Source of the DNA: JAFGSI01 sp041287425
GTDB taxonomy: Bacteria; Chloroflexota; Anaerolineae; Anaerolineales; Villigracilaceae
Length of the DNA: 64,000 nucleotides
NCBI GenBank assembly: GCA_041287425.1
Contig: JBEULG010000019.1
Span: 1-64,000, forward strand
Reading direction: 5' to 3'
The position numbers and the translations under genes are program-made. Below, one piece after another: positions 52,248 to 60,331 of the stretch; positions within the stretch are counted from its first letter, which is position 1, and each line of letters starts with the position of its first letter. The notes beneath the pieces are model-generated. The model was not told the origin of the DNA and did no database searches. It worked only from the letters and a program-made list of their open reading frames with translations.

Positions 52248-52979
52248 TCATCGCCGCTCTGCCTCGGGCTGAGGCAGAATGTTGCGAATTGCCTCCAGGG
52301 CCTCCGGCGCGATGGGCTTCCCCTTGGCCCGTTCGCGCAGGAAATCTTTCAGTCGGCTGGCCTGGACGGCGGGCAGCGGGGCCTCGTCCAGCCGCAGTTC
52401 GACTTTGGGGTTCAGAAAGACCATCAGGGCGTGGACATCGGGGAGAGAGGTTTCTTCGCTCAGGTTGCGGGCGAGGAAACGCCGCACCGAGGTGGTCTCG
52501 GCCCGGGCTTCCAGGTCGGGGCGTCCCAGGCCCTCCTGGCCGAAGATGCGCAGATAGGTTTGCAAGAAACCGCCGCCGCGCAGAATCCAGCGTTTCTTCT
52601 CGTAGGTGACGCGCCCGGCCTGGTGGTAAGGCAGCAGCACCCACAGTCCGGCCGGCCCGAGCAGCAAATGGTAGGCCGGGGTGGTGTAGTGATAGATGGT
52701 GTATTCGCGCCCCAGTCCTTTCAGCGCCCGGTCGATCAACTCGTCTGGCCGCGGGCTGCGCCCCCAGCGGTTGCCGTAGTAAGTGCCGATTTGCAGGATG
52801 ATGAATCCTACCAGCACGGCCAGCAGGAACAGATTGAATTGGGCGACGGTGATGGCGCCGGAGATGCCGCGAAAGGAAAGGTAGATGCTGACGCCCATCA
52901 GCGCCAGACCCACCAGGTTGAAGATATTGCCGAGGCGGGCGTTGCGCTTGATCAGACGGTGATTGGTGACGATTTGCAT
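52248..52979 (-). CDS. Membrane protein with cytosolic domain (possibly NERD-like), unknown
   Basis: 243 residues. Two adjacent hydrophobic helices (IFNLVGLALMGVSIYLSF and FNLFLLAVLVGFIILQIG) near the N-terminus, then a soluble domain of ~170 residues: PDELIDRALKGLGREYTIYH, LLLGPAGLWVLLPYHQAGRV and VHALMVFLNPKVELRL resemble the strand/helix order of nuclease-related (NERD) domains, but the catalytic residues cannot be confirmed. Start ATG 52979. It lies between plsX and the dinG-like gene; the gap to each is small (7 and 52 nt). Confidence 0.72.
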   Translation of the reverse strand: MQIVTNHRLIKRNARLGNIFNLVGLALMGVSIYLSFRGISGAITVAQFNLFLLAVLVGFIILQIGTYYGNRWGRSPRPDELIDRALKGLGREYTIYHYTTPAYHLLLGPAGLWVLLPYHQAGRVTYEKKRWILRGGGFLQTYLRIFGQEGLGRPDLEARAETTSVRRFLARNLSEETSLPDVHALMVFLNPKVELRLDEAPLPAVQASRLKDFLRERAKGKPIAPEALEAIRNILPQPEAERR

Positions 52980-52986
52980 GGCGTAC

Positions 52987-54000
52987 CTACTTGAGCGATT
53001 CTTCGATGGCGCTGCGGATAGCCTCCAGCACCCTTGCCTCGACGGCATTCTTTGCCACCCGGACGGCGTTCTTGATGGCGATGGCATCGGAGCGGCCGTG
53101 GCCGATGAAGACCAGACCGTTGACCCCCAGCAGCGGTGCGGCTCCCTCCTCCGAAGGGTCCATCAATTTCTTGACCGAACCCATCGCCGGTTTGATGAGC
53201 AGGCCGCCCAGCAGGGCCAGCGGGCCGCCGTGCTTGATGGCCTCCTTGATTTTTTCCACCAGCAGTTTGGCGACCGCCTCGGAGGACTTCAGCAGGACGT
53301 TGCCGGTGAATCCATCGCAAACGGCCACGTCCACTGCTCCGCCGATGACTTCTTTGCCTTCCACGTTGCCGTAGAAATTCAGCCCCGATTTTTCGAGCAG
53401 CGGATAGGCGTGTTTGACCAGTTCGTTGCCCTTGCCGGGCTCCTCGCCGTTCGAAATCAGTCCCACCTTGGGATTGTGAACGCCGCGCACCTTTTCGGCA
53501 TAGATGGCGCCCATGATGCCGAACTGGAGCAGGTTTTCGGGCTTGCAGTCAGGGTTGGCGCCGATGTCGAGGACAACGCATGAGCCGGTGGCGGTTGGGA
53601 AGACGGGCGCCAGGCCGGGCCGGTCAACGCCGGGGATGGTGCCCAGCCGGAAGTAGGCCGTCACCGCTGCCGCGCCGGTGTTGCCCGCCGTGACGAAGGC
53701 CTCAGCCTGGCCGTTCTTGACCAGGTCAATCCCGACGGCCATTGAGTTCTTCGAGTTGGGGCGGCGGGCCTTGAGCACCAGCGCCATGCCCTTGTCTTCC
53801 ATCGTCAGCATTTCGGGGGCGTGGACGACTTCGATGGACAGGCCGCCGGTCTGCTGCGTTTCCAGCACGGGGCGGATGCGGGCTTCGTCGCCGACCAGGA
53901 CGACGCCGACATTGTACTCGCGGGCGGCCATCACCGCGCCGACGACATCGGGGACGGGAAAGTTGTCGCTCCCCATCGCGTCTACGACTATTTTGGTCAT
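52987..54000 (-). CDS. plsX: Phosphate acyltransferase PlsX
   Basis: 337 residues; converts acyl-ACP to acyl-phosphate for phospholipid synthesis. IVVDAMGSDNFPVPDVVGAV, AFVTAGNTGAAAVTAYFRLG, SCVVLDIGANPDCKPENLLQ, VGLISNGEEPGKGNELVKHA, VAVCDGFTGNVLLKSSE and GVNGLVFIGHGRSDAIAIKN are family blocks. GGAG lies before the ATG at 54000. plsY, its partner, is not in the window. The usual neighbours (rpmF, fabH, fabD) are absent; here it is followed by an unknown membrane protein. Confidence 0.96.
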   Translation of the reverse strand: MTKIVVDAMGSDNFPVPDVVGAVMAAREYNVGVVLVGDEARIRPVLETQQTGGLSIEVVHAPEMLTMEDKGMALVLKARRPNSKNSMAVGIDLVKNGQAEAFVTAGNTGAAAVTAYFRLGTIPGVDRPGLAPVFPTATGSCVVLDIGANPDCKPENLLQFGIMGAIYAEKVRGVHNPKVGLISNGEEPGKGNELVKHAYPLLEKSGLNFYGNVEGKEVIGGAVDVAVCDGFTGNVLLKSSEAVAKLLVEKIKEAIKHGGPLALLGGLLIKPAMGSVKKLMDPSEEGAAPLLGVNGLVFIGHGRSDAIAIKNAVRVAKNAVEARVLEAIRSAIEESLK

Positions 54001-54060
54001 GGAATGCTCCTGCAATGGTTGGTTGAGACTCGTCGCGCCGAAACAGCGGCGCACGATTGC

Positions 54061-54089
54061 TTGACAGGTTAATGAACCTGATTATAATA
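54061..54089 (+). promoter_or_regulatory. Consensus promoter of tRNA-Leu with internal dyad
   Basis: TTGACA (54061-54066), 17-nt spacer, TATAAT (54084-54089): a perfect match to the sigma-70-type consensus, 11 nt before the tRNA. CAGGTT (54065-54070) and AACCTG (54075-54080) form a 6-bp dyad in the spacer. Confidence 0.85.
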
Positions 54090-54099
54090 CGTCCTGCCC

Positions 54100-54181
54100 G
54101 CGCTGGTGCTGGAATTGGCAGACAGGCATGGTTGAGGGCCATGTGCCGCAAGGCGTGGGGGTTCAAGTCCCCCCCAGCGCA
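54100..54181 (+). tRNA. tRNA-Leu (anticodon GAG)
   Basis: 82 nt. Acceptor GCGCTGG/CCAGCGC with discriminator A; anticodon stem CATGG/CCATG with loop TTGAGGG giving GAG (reads CUC and CUU); class II variable arm with GCC-GCAA-GGC stem; T arm GGGGG-TTCAAGT-CCCCC. CCA is not encoded. Confidence 0.96.
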
Positions 54182-54183
54182 CT

Positions 54184-54214
54184 CGCCCCCGCTATCGTTT
54201 CGATGGCGGGGGCG
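54184..54214 (+). terminator. Terminator after tRNA-Leu
   Basis: CGCCCCCGCTATCG pairs with CGATGGCGGGGGCG (14 bp, one G-T pair, 3-nt loop), followed by TTCGCTTT. It starts 3 nt after the tRNA and also faces the end of the ABC permease gene. Confidence 0.8.
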
Positions 54215-54244
54215 TTCGCTTTCGAGAGGCAATCGGGTGGCGGC

Positions 54245-55102
54245 TTATTCCTCGATTTTCATTTTCCTTTCCAGCCAGCGGACGCCGGCCGACAGCAGCA
54301 GCGTCATCGAAAGGTACAGGAAAGCCACCACGTTGAAGGTCTCCAGGACGCGAAAGGTGCTGGCCCGGCGCAGGCGGCCCAACTGGGTGAGTTCATCTAC
54401 GGCCAGGACGGTGGCCAGCGAAGAGTCTTTCAGGCAGGCGATGAAGTCGTTGCCGAGCGGCGGCAGGATGCGGCGGATGGCCTGCGGCAGGATGATGAAG
54501 CGCATGGCCTGGAAGTAGGTCATGCCCAGCGAGCGGGCGGCCTCGGTCTGCCCTTTGCTGATGGATTGGATGCCGGCCCGGAACACTTCGGCTTCGTAGG
54601 CGCCGTAGCCGATGCCCAGGGCGATGATGGCGCGCCCTTCCATGGGGATGGAGCGGATGCTGAAATCGGCCAGCGACTGGAAGAACGCCCCCGGCAGGAC
54701 GGTCACGCCCCATGCCCCCAGCCGGTTGGTCAGTTCGACCAGCACCGGCACGAGAGCGAAGGCGATGTATAACAGGATGACGACCAAGGGGATGCCGCGC
54801 ACGGTTTCTACGTACAGGGTCGAGATGTTATACAGGAAGACGTTCTTAGACACCCGCGCCAGTCCGGCGACCAGCCCCAGGACGGTTGCCAGGATGTAGG
54901 AGAAGAGCGTGATTCGGAGGGTGGTATAGACGCCGCCCGTCAGGTAGATGAATGTCTCCCGGTAGTTGTCGGAAGTGAAGATGATGATGACCAGGGTAAT
55001 GCCGGTCAGAATCAGGAAGAAGGCCCACCAGGGCCAGCGTTTGACCTGCCAGTTGCCGAAGATGCCCGGCTGGCGGGGAGGAAGGGTCCCGGATGCCTGC
55101 AT
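54245..55102 (-). CDS. Polar amino-acid ABC transporter permease
   Basis: 285 residues with five or six membrane helices. GGVYTTLRITLFSYILATVLG, VYVETVRGIPLVVILLYIAF, YGAYEAEVFRAGIQSISKGQ and TEAARSLGMTYFQAMRFIIL, LPQAIRRILPPLGNDFIACL, and DSSLATVLAV form the HisM/GlnP family signature, with the EAA loop contacting the ATPase. The binding protein is encoded upstream after a strong hairpin. No ATP-binding subunit gene is adjacent; it must be supplied from elsewhere or lie outside the window. Confidence 0.93.
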   Translation of the reverse strand: MQASGTLPPRQPGIFGNWQVKRWPWWAFFLILTGITLVIIIFTSDNYRETFIYLTGGVYTTLRITLFSYILATVLGLVAGLARVSKNVFLYNISTLYVETVRGIPLVVILLYIAFALVPVLVELTNRLGAWGVTVLPGAFFQSLADFSIRSIPMEGRAIIALGIGYGAYEAEVFRAGIQSISKGQTEAARSLGMTYFQAMRFIILPQAIRRILPPLGNDFIACLKDSSLATVLAVDELTQLGRLRRASTFRVLETFNVVAFLYLSMTLLLSAGVRWLERKMKIEE

Positions 55103-55129
55103 TTCTGTCTCCTCATGAAGCGTTGGAGT

Positions 55130-55160
55130 GGCGGGATGGAGGCGCGGCCTCCATCCCGCC
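55130..55160 (-). terminator. Strong hairpin between binding-protein and permease genes
   Basis: GGCGGGATGGAGGC and GCCTCCATCCCGCC form a perfect 14-bp stem with a 3-nt loop. No T run follows on the minus strand, so it is more likely an mRNA-stabilising or partial attenuating hairpin that keeps binding-protein mRNA more abundant than permease mRNA. Confidence 0.6.
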
Positions 55161-55189
55161 TGGTCGTTAGAAACGGCGAATGGAAAGGG

Positions 55190-55987
55190 TTATTTCAGGC
55201 CCCACTCGGTGTTGAGGGCGTCCAGGGTGCCGTCGTCAATCATGGATTGGAGGGCGGCGTTGACCGGCGCCACCAGGTCGCTGCCGGGCGGGAAGACGAA
55301 GGCCAGTTGTTCGTCGGAGGTAATCTGAGCGCCGATCTTCATCTCGCCGGGGTTTTCTCCCATGAAGCCGGAGGCGGTGACGTTGTCCACCACCACGCCG
55401 TCAATATCGCCGGCGATCAGGGCCAGGATGGCGGCTCCGAAGTCCTCGAAGGACTGGATGTCCTTGTCCGGGAAAGTATCGCGGGCAACGATTTCGTTGG
55501 TCGTGCCGATTTGGGTGCCGACGATTAGATCAGGGTTGTTGATGAAGTCTTGCAGGCTGGCCGTCTCATCGGCCCGCACCAACAGCACCTGGCCGATGGT
55601 CACGTAGGGGATGGAGAAATCCACGATTTCGTCGCGCTCGGCGGTGTAAGTGATGCCGTCGGCGGCCATATCGTATTCACCGGCCTGCATGGCGGGGAAG
55701 AGGCCGTCCCAAGCCGCCTGGCGGAAATCGGGCACGCAGTTGATGCGGTTGCAGATTTCGCAGACGGTGTCATAGTCCCAGCCCACACCCTCGCCGGTGG
55801 CCTCGTCAATGTTGTTGAAGGGGGGGTAAGCGTTTTCGACGGCCACTGTGATGGTGCGGCCGCCCAGGTCGGGCAACCCCTCCAGGTGGCCGCCGCCGCA
55901 CTGCGCGGTGGTTTGCTGCTGCCCGCAGGCGGCCAGCCCCAGGCTGGCCACAATCAAAAGGCTGACCAGTAAGAACAGTTTCTTCAT
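55190..55987 (-). CDS. ABC transporter substrate-binding lipoprotein (family 3, polar amino acid)
   Basis: 265 residues. Signal peptide with lipobox LAAC (Cys21), so lipid-anchored. The family 3 solute-binding fold is clear: ITVAVENAYPPFNNIDEATG, GVGWDYDTVCEICNRI, AAWDGLFPAMQAGEYDMAAD, YTAERDEIVDFSIPY and VGTQIGTTNEIVARD, then GDIDGVVVDN. It delivers a polar amino acid to the permease encoded downstream. Two Cys (VCEICNRINC) inside the first lobe are unusual and may form a disulfide. 13-bp inverted repeats flank the gene. Confidence 0.92.
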   Translation of the reverse strand: MKKLFLLVSLLIVASLGLAACGQQQTTAQCGGGHLEGLPDLGGRTITVAVENAYPPFNNIDEATGEGVGWDYDTVCEICNRINCVPDFRQAAWDGLFPAMQAGEYDMAADGITYTAERDEIVDFSIPYVTIGQVLLVRADETASLQDFINNPDLIVGTQIGTTNEIVARDTFPDKDIQSFEDFGAAILALIAGDIDGVVVDNVTASGFMGENPGEMKIGAQITSDEQLAFVFPPGSDLVAPVNAALQSMIDDGTLDALNTEWGLK

Positions 55988-56247
55988 CTTCTCTCTCCTT
56001 AGGTGGTTTGAAGGTCGCCGTTTCTAAGCGGCCGGAATTGTCTGGTTTGGACTTTCAGAGCAAGAGTAGACGAATCTGTTTCGGTTCACGATCTGGCTGC
56101 CGCGCGCGGCGATTAACGGACGGGGGAACGCAACCTTGAATGGTAAAATTATACACTGGATTGCAGAATTGGATGACCGCATCTTCCAGCCGCTCTCGAT
56201 GGGCGGCCGCGCGCGAAATACACCACATTACGAATGTAGGAGAAACA

Positions 56248-57426
56248 ATGGACACCGGTTTTCAGGCCGCTTTTATGCTGGACCATATGCGCGTTTTGTG
56301 CAAGGAACTCCCGCCTCGCCTCCCCGCCAGTTTGGGAGAGCATCGGGCAGCCGAATACGTTGCCGATGCGTTGCGCCGCTTGGGGCTGACAGAGGTGACC
56401 TTGCAGCCCTATCGGGGGATTTCCAGTCTCGGTCTTCCCGCTACGATCGCGGCTCTCATCGGCGTCTTGGGCTTTTTGGTGGGATGGTGGGCCGGAACGG
56501 TTGGTCTGTGGCTGGGCGGCGCCCTCTTGTTCCTCTCCGCTTATACCATTCGCAATTTGTTGCGCACCGTGCCGCCGTTCTTTCAAGCGTTGATTGCGCG
56601 CCGTACGGGCTACAACGTGGTGGCCAACCTGCCTGCCCGGCAGCCGGCACGTAGACAGATTTTCATTTTAGCGCATCTAGACGCCAATAAACAACGTTTT
56701 ACCTTTCCGCCATCTGTTCCTGCCCTGATGAAGCCGATGGAGACCGGTTCAGTCTTGCTGCTGCTGATGGCCGGCCTTTCTTTCTGGCTGCAGGCGCTGT
56801 TGCCCTGGAGTTTGTTTGGGTTTCAGGCGGCCGCATTGGCCGTGCTGCTTGTCGTATTGCTCGGCTTGTGGGCTGACGAATTTCAGCCAACCGTCGAAGG
56901 CGCCAATGACAACGCTTCGGCGATTGGAGTCGCTTTGGCCCTGGCGGACAGGCTGCGGAAGGAACCTCTGACCCATTCGGAGGTTACCCTTCTCTTTACC
57001 GGCTGCGAAGAGGTCGGGCATCATGGTCTGCAAGCCTATCTCAAACAAAATCGCCCGCCCAAAGACAATACCTACTGGATTGACCTCGAATTGGTGGGCG
57101 CCGGCCGCTTGTGCTTTGCGACCAAGCACGGCGTCAGTTATCTAACCGAATACAAACCGGGCGAGGAAATTTTGCAACTGGCTCAGGAGGTGGCTCAATC
57201 CAATCCCTCTTTGCATGTGACGGGACGCCCCATGTTGATTTTGGAGGAAGTTTCTACTTTGCGAAACCACGGCTACAATGCAATTTGTCTGATGGGCTAC
57301 AACGAACAAGGTTATCTTCCTAACTGGCACCGCCTGAGCGATACGATGGAGAACATCGAACCGGCCACGCTGGAGTGTGCGGCCTCCTTTACTTGGGAAT
57401 TGCTCCAAGCCATTGACAAAAAATAG
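56248..57426 (+). CDS. M28-family aminopeptidase with transmembrane segments
   Basis: 392 residues. Metal site of M28: H in LAHLDANKQ, D in GANDNASAIG, the catalytic/metal Glu pair in CEEVGHHG, D in IDLELVGAG, and a late H in WHRLSDTMENI. Four hydrophobic stretches are inserted: LPATIAALIGVLGFLVGWWA with LWLGGALLFLSAY before the peptidase core, and VLLLLMAGLSFWLQALLPW with LFGFQAAALAVLLVVLLGLW inside it. This suggests a membrane-embedded peptidase. ATG 56248 is preceded by AGGAG. The next gene starts 10 nt after its stop. Confidence 0.88.
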   Translation: MDTGFQAAFMLDHMRVLCKELPPRLPASLGEHRAAEYVADALRRLGLTEVTLQPYRGISSLGLPATIAALIGVLGFLVGWWAGTVGLWLGGALLFLSAYTIRNLLRTVPPFFQALIARRTGYNVVANLPARQPARRQIFILAHLDANKQRFTFPPSVPALMKPMETGSVLLLLMAGLSFWLQALLPWSLFGFQAAALAVLLVVLLGLWADEFQPTVEGANDNASAIGVALALADRLRKEPLTHSEVTLLFTGCEEVGHHGLQAYLKQNRPPKDNTYWIDLELVGAGRLCFATKHGVSYLTEYKPGEEILQLAQEVAQSNPSLHVTGRPMLILEEVSTLRNHGYNAICLMGYNEQGYLPNWHRLSDTMENIEPATLECAASFTWELLQAIDKK

Positions 57427-57436
57427 GAGGTTGGCC

Positions 57437-59077
57437 ATGAAACTTGTGACTGTTGCTCAAATGCGCGCTATCGAACAGGAGGCCGACGCCAGCGGCCTGA
57501 CTTATGATTTGATGATGCAAAATGCCGGACGCAACCTGGCTGACGCCGTCCTGGATTTGATGTCGGCAGCCGAATCCGAGGATGAATTGCAGGCGCTGGG
57601 GCTGGTCGGCCCCGGCAACAACGGCGGCGATACGCTCGTGGCGCTGACCCGCCTGGCTGAAAAGGGCTGGAAGGCGCGCGCCTATCTGATCAAACGCAGG
57701 GCTGAGAAGGACACCCTCGTTGAGGCGCTGGAGAAGGCTGGCGGCGAGGTGTACCCGGCCGAGAAAGACGGCCATTTTCAACAACTGCAGTCGTTCATCG
57801 AAACCGCCGACGTCCTTCTCGATGGCGTTTTGGGAACGGGCTTCAAACTGCCTCTCAAAGAGGAGGTTGGCCGCCTGCTGGCGACTGCCAAGAAGATTTT
57901 GCGCGAGACGGAGTGGCCGCCGCTGGTGGTGGCGGTGGACTGCCCCTCTGGCGTGGATTGTGAGACGGGCCAGGCGGCTGCCGAGACGATTCCCGCCGAT
58001 GTGACTGTCACGATGGCGGCCGTCAAACAGGGCCTGCTCAAATTGCCGGCCTGTGACCTGAGCGGCGAATTGCGGCTGGTAGACATCGGCCCGCTCGATG
58101 ACCTGCCCGCCTGGCAGGCGCTGCGCGACGAGGTGGCCGAGGCCGGATTGGTGTCTGCCCTGCTGCCGGCCCGTCCGAGCGATGCTCACAAGGGGACGTT
58201 CGGCACGGCGCTGATTGTGGCCGGATCGCTGAATTACACCGGCGCGGCGTTGCTGGCGGGTCAGGCAGCCTATCGCTGCGGGGCGGGGCTGGTCAGGCTG
58301 GCTGTTCCGGCGCCGCTGCACGCCGTTCTGGCCGGACAGTTCCCGGAGGCCACCTGGCTGCTCCTGCCGCACGAAGACGGAGCGATCGCCTCGGAGGCGG
58401 CTGCTGTGCTGGCCCGCAATCTGGAGCGGGTCACGGCGCTCCTGCTCGGCCCCGGCTTCGGGCTGGAAGAGACCACCCGCGCCTTTATCGAACGCCTGTT
58501 GGCGCAGGGCGCCGCGCCCAAGCCGGCTGCCCGGCGGATTGGCTTCGTCCAACAGGCGGGCGAACCCGGCGAGGCGCCTCCGGAAAAGTCCCTGCCGCCG
58601 CTGGTCTTTGACGCCGACGGGCTGAAACTGCTGGCCAAACTCGAAAACTGGGCCGCGCAACTGCCCGCGCCGGCCATCCTGACCCCTCATCCGGGAGAAA
58701 TGTCCGTCCTGACCGGCCTGCCGGTGGAGAAAATCCAAAAAGACCGCCTGGAGGTGGCGCGGCGTTTTGCCGCCGAGTGGGGACACGTGGTCGTCCTGAA
58801 GGGGGCGTTCACCGTCGTTGCCGCGCCGGATGGACGCACAACCACCATCCCGGTGGCAACGCCCGCCCTGGCGCGGGCCGGCAGCGGCGACGTGCTGGCT
58901 GGTCTCATCGTCGGCCTTCGGGCGCAGGGGATGGGAGCCTACGAGGCAGCCCTGGCCGGCGCCTGGATTCACGCCCGCGCCGGTTTGTTGGCCCTCGATC
59001 TGCTCGGCAACCCGGCCTCGGTATTGGCGGGAGATTTGTTAGAGGCCATCCCCGAGGCTCTCAACGAGATTACCTGA
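57437..59077 (+). CDS. nnr: Bifunctional NAD(P)H-hydrate epimerase/ADP-dependent dehydratase
   Basis: 546 residues; repairs hydrated NAD(P)H. Residues ~1-230 are the epimerase domain (YjeF_N; VTVAQMRAIEQEADASGLTY, GPGNNGGDTLVALTRLAEKG, LDGVLGTGFKLPL, AVDCPSGVDCETGQ). Residues ~240-545 are the dehydratase (YjeF_C carbohydrate kinase-like; HKGTFGTALIVAGSLNYTGA, ALLLGPGFGLEET, TPHPGEMSVLTGL, GSGDVLAGLIVGLRAQGM). A loop near residue 365-390 (AAPKPAARRIGFVQQAGEPG) is an extra insertion relative to short homologues. AGGAGG precedes the ATG. Confidence 0.94.
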   Translation: MKLVTVAQMRAIEQEADASGLTYDLMMQNAGRNLADAVLDLMSAAESEDELQALGLVGPGNNGGDTLVALTRLAEKGWKARAYLIKRRAEKDTLVEALEKAGGEVYPAEKDGHFQQLQSFIETADVLLDGVLGTGFKLPLKEEVGRLLATAKKILRETEWPPLVVAVDCPSGVDCETGQAAAETIPADVTVTMAAVKQGLLKLPACDLSGELRLVDIGPLDDLPAWQALRDEVAEAGLVSALLPARPSDAHKGTFGTALIVAGSLNYTGAALLAGQAAYRCGAGLVRLAVPAPLHAVLAGQFPEATWLLLPHEDGAIASEAAAVLARNLERVTALLLGPGFGLEETTRAFIERLLAQGAAPKPAARRIGFVQQAGEPGEAPPEKSLPPLVFDADGLKLLAKLENWAAQLPAPAILTPHPGEMSVLTGLPVEKIQKDRLEVARRFAAEWGHVVVLKGAFTVVAAPDGRTTTIPVATPALARAGSGDVLAGLIVGLRAQGMGAYEAALAGAWIHARAGLLALDLLGNPASVLAGDLLEAIPEALNEIT

Positions 59078-59095
59078 CTGCAGGACAGTTAAACG

Positions 59096-59128
59096 AAAAC
59101 AGGCCGGCGGCGTGGACCGGCCTGTTTT
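59096..59128. terminator. Bidirectional terminator between nnr and the SPFH gene
   Basis: AAAACAGGCCGG and CCGGCCTGTTTT form a perfect 12-bp stem with a 9-nt loop; TT follows on the plus strand and T runs exist on both strands. It separates two convergent genes. Confidence 0.85.
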
Positions 59129-59141
59129 TTGTCGCTTGTTA

Positions 59142-60206
59142 TTACCCTTTCAGGAATTCCTCCAGCGCGGCCTTGCTGATACGCCAGGCGTTGCCGAGTT
59201 TTTTGGCCTTCAAACTGCCATCGTTGATGGCGGCTATAACGTCCTCTTCTGAGACCTTGAGGAAGGAGGCCGCCTCGGCGGGAGTCATCACATCGGGCAT
59301 AGCCCCGCCCGTCGGGGCGCCGCCGCCGGAAGGCTGAGGCTGCGGCTGACCGGCCTGCGCGCCGCCCTGAAGCGCCTGCCCCATCAGGTTGCCGATGCCC
59401 ATTCCCGCGCCGATACCGGCTGTCAGTCCCGCGCCGCCGCTGGGGTTCTGGGCAGCGTCGCGCATGGCGTCGGCGGCCTGCAGTTGGGTGTAGGTGGCCA
59501 TGTCGAGCATGCCCATCGCCCGCAATTCCTCGGCAGATTTCTCCGACGGGCGCAGGTTGGCGATGATGAAACGTTTGAGGGTCAGGCCAATGGCGTTGAA
59601 TTCCTCCTCGGCCAGCGATTGGACATAACTGCCCAGTTCGATGGTCTTGGCCAGCAGTTCGGGGATGGCCATCTTGCCGGCCCATTCGTTCAGCGTGTCC
59701 TGGAGTTTCGAGAGCAGGGCGCTGCGCAAACGGTCTTCGATGGCTTCGACTTTGAACGAGGCCTTCTTGCCGACGATTTGCAGGACCAGTTGCTGCGGGT
59801 CCTTGACCTCGAAGGCGTAAGTGCCGTATCCCACCAACAGAGCGACGCCCAGCCCCATGCCCGGATTGCGCACCAGAATTGGGTTGGGTGTTCCCCATTT
59901 GCGGTCGGCAAACTCCTTCATCGAGACGAAGTACACTTCGGCCGGGAAGATGGTTTTGCCGGCGGTCAGTAAATCCTGGATTTTTTCGGTCAGCAGGGGG
60001 ATGTTGGCGGTGGCGATGACGTGGCGTCCAGGCCCGAAGGTGTCCAGCGCCAGGCCGTCACGGAAGAAGACGGCGGCCTGCTTGCTGCGCACGATGATGT
60101 TGGACCCCAGGCGGTATTCTCCGTCTGTCGTATCGTCTGGAAAGCGATGGACGAGTTCATTTTCCATCTCATTCGGATATTCGATAACATCGAAAATACG
60201 AGCCAT
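59142..60206 (-). CDS. SPFH-domain protein with C-terminal excisionase-like HTH
   Basis: 354 residues. Residues ~20-245 are an SPFH/band-7 domain of the YdjI type (GEYRLGSNIIVRSKQAAVFF, GPGRHVIATANIPLLTEKIQ, VGYGTYAFEVKDPQQLVLQI, EEFNAIGLTLKRFIIANLRP), without N-terminal membrane anchor. A glycine/glutamine-rich linker (~265-310) follows. Residues ~308-354 (MTPAEAASFLKVSEEDVIAA, LKAKKLGNAWRISKAALEEF) match the HTH_17/excisionase DNA-binding fold. SPFH proteins form oligomeric rings or scaffolds; a DNA-binding end is unusual and its target is unknown. ATG 60206 has GGAGAA upstream. Confidence 0.87.
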   Translation of the reverse strand: MARIFDVIEYPNEMENELVHRFPDDTTDGEYRLGSNIIVRSKQAAVFFRDGLALDTFGPGRHVIATANIPLLTEKIQDLLTAGKTIFPAEVYFVSMKEFADRKWGTPNPILVRNPGMGLGVALLVGYGTYAFEVKDPQQLVLQIVGKKASFKVEAIEDRLRSALLSKLQDTLNEWAGKMAIPELLAKTIELGSYVQSLAEEEFNAIGLTLKRFIIANLRPSEKSAEELRAMGMLDMATYTQLQAADAMRDAAQNPSGGAGLTAGIGAGMGIGNLMGQALQGGAQAGQPQPQPSGGGAPTGGAMPDVMTPAEAASFLKVSEEDVIAAINDGSLKAKKLGNAWRISKAALEEFLKG

Positions 60207-60245
60207 AATTTTCTCCTTTTTTGATAACGCCTGACGATTGAAGTG

Positions 60246-60274
60246 ATTATAGTCCAAGCGCAAGTTTGTCACAA
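60246..60274 (-). promoter_or_regulatory. Promoter of the SPFH gene
   Basis: Minus strand: -35 TTGTGA (60269-60274), 17-nt spacer, -10 TATAAT (60246-60251). The leader to the ATG is about 34 nt. Confidence 0.55.
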
Positions 60275-60331
60275 GGCATGTTCAATTCAGATTAACATAC
60301 GCTCTGTCTGGCGAAAAGTTTTCCCGTCCGC

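Noticed and set aside
50222..52609. 795-codon plus-strand open frame opposite the DinG-like gene
   Set aside because: The minus strand holds exonuclease and helicase motifs; the plus-strand frame is Gly/Gln/Arg-rich with no recognisable domain.
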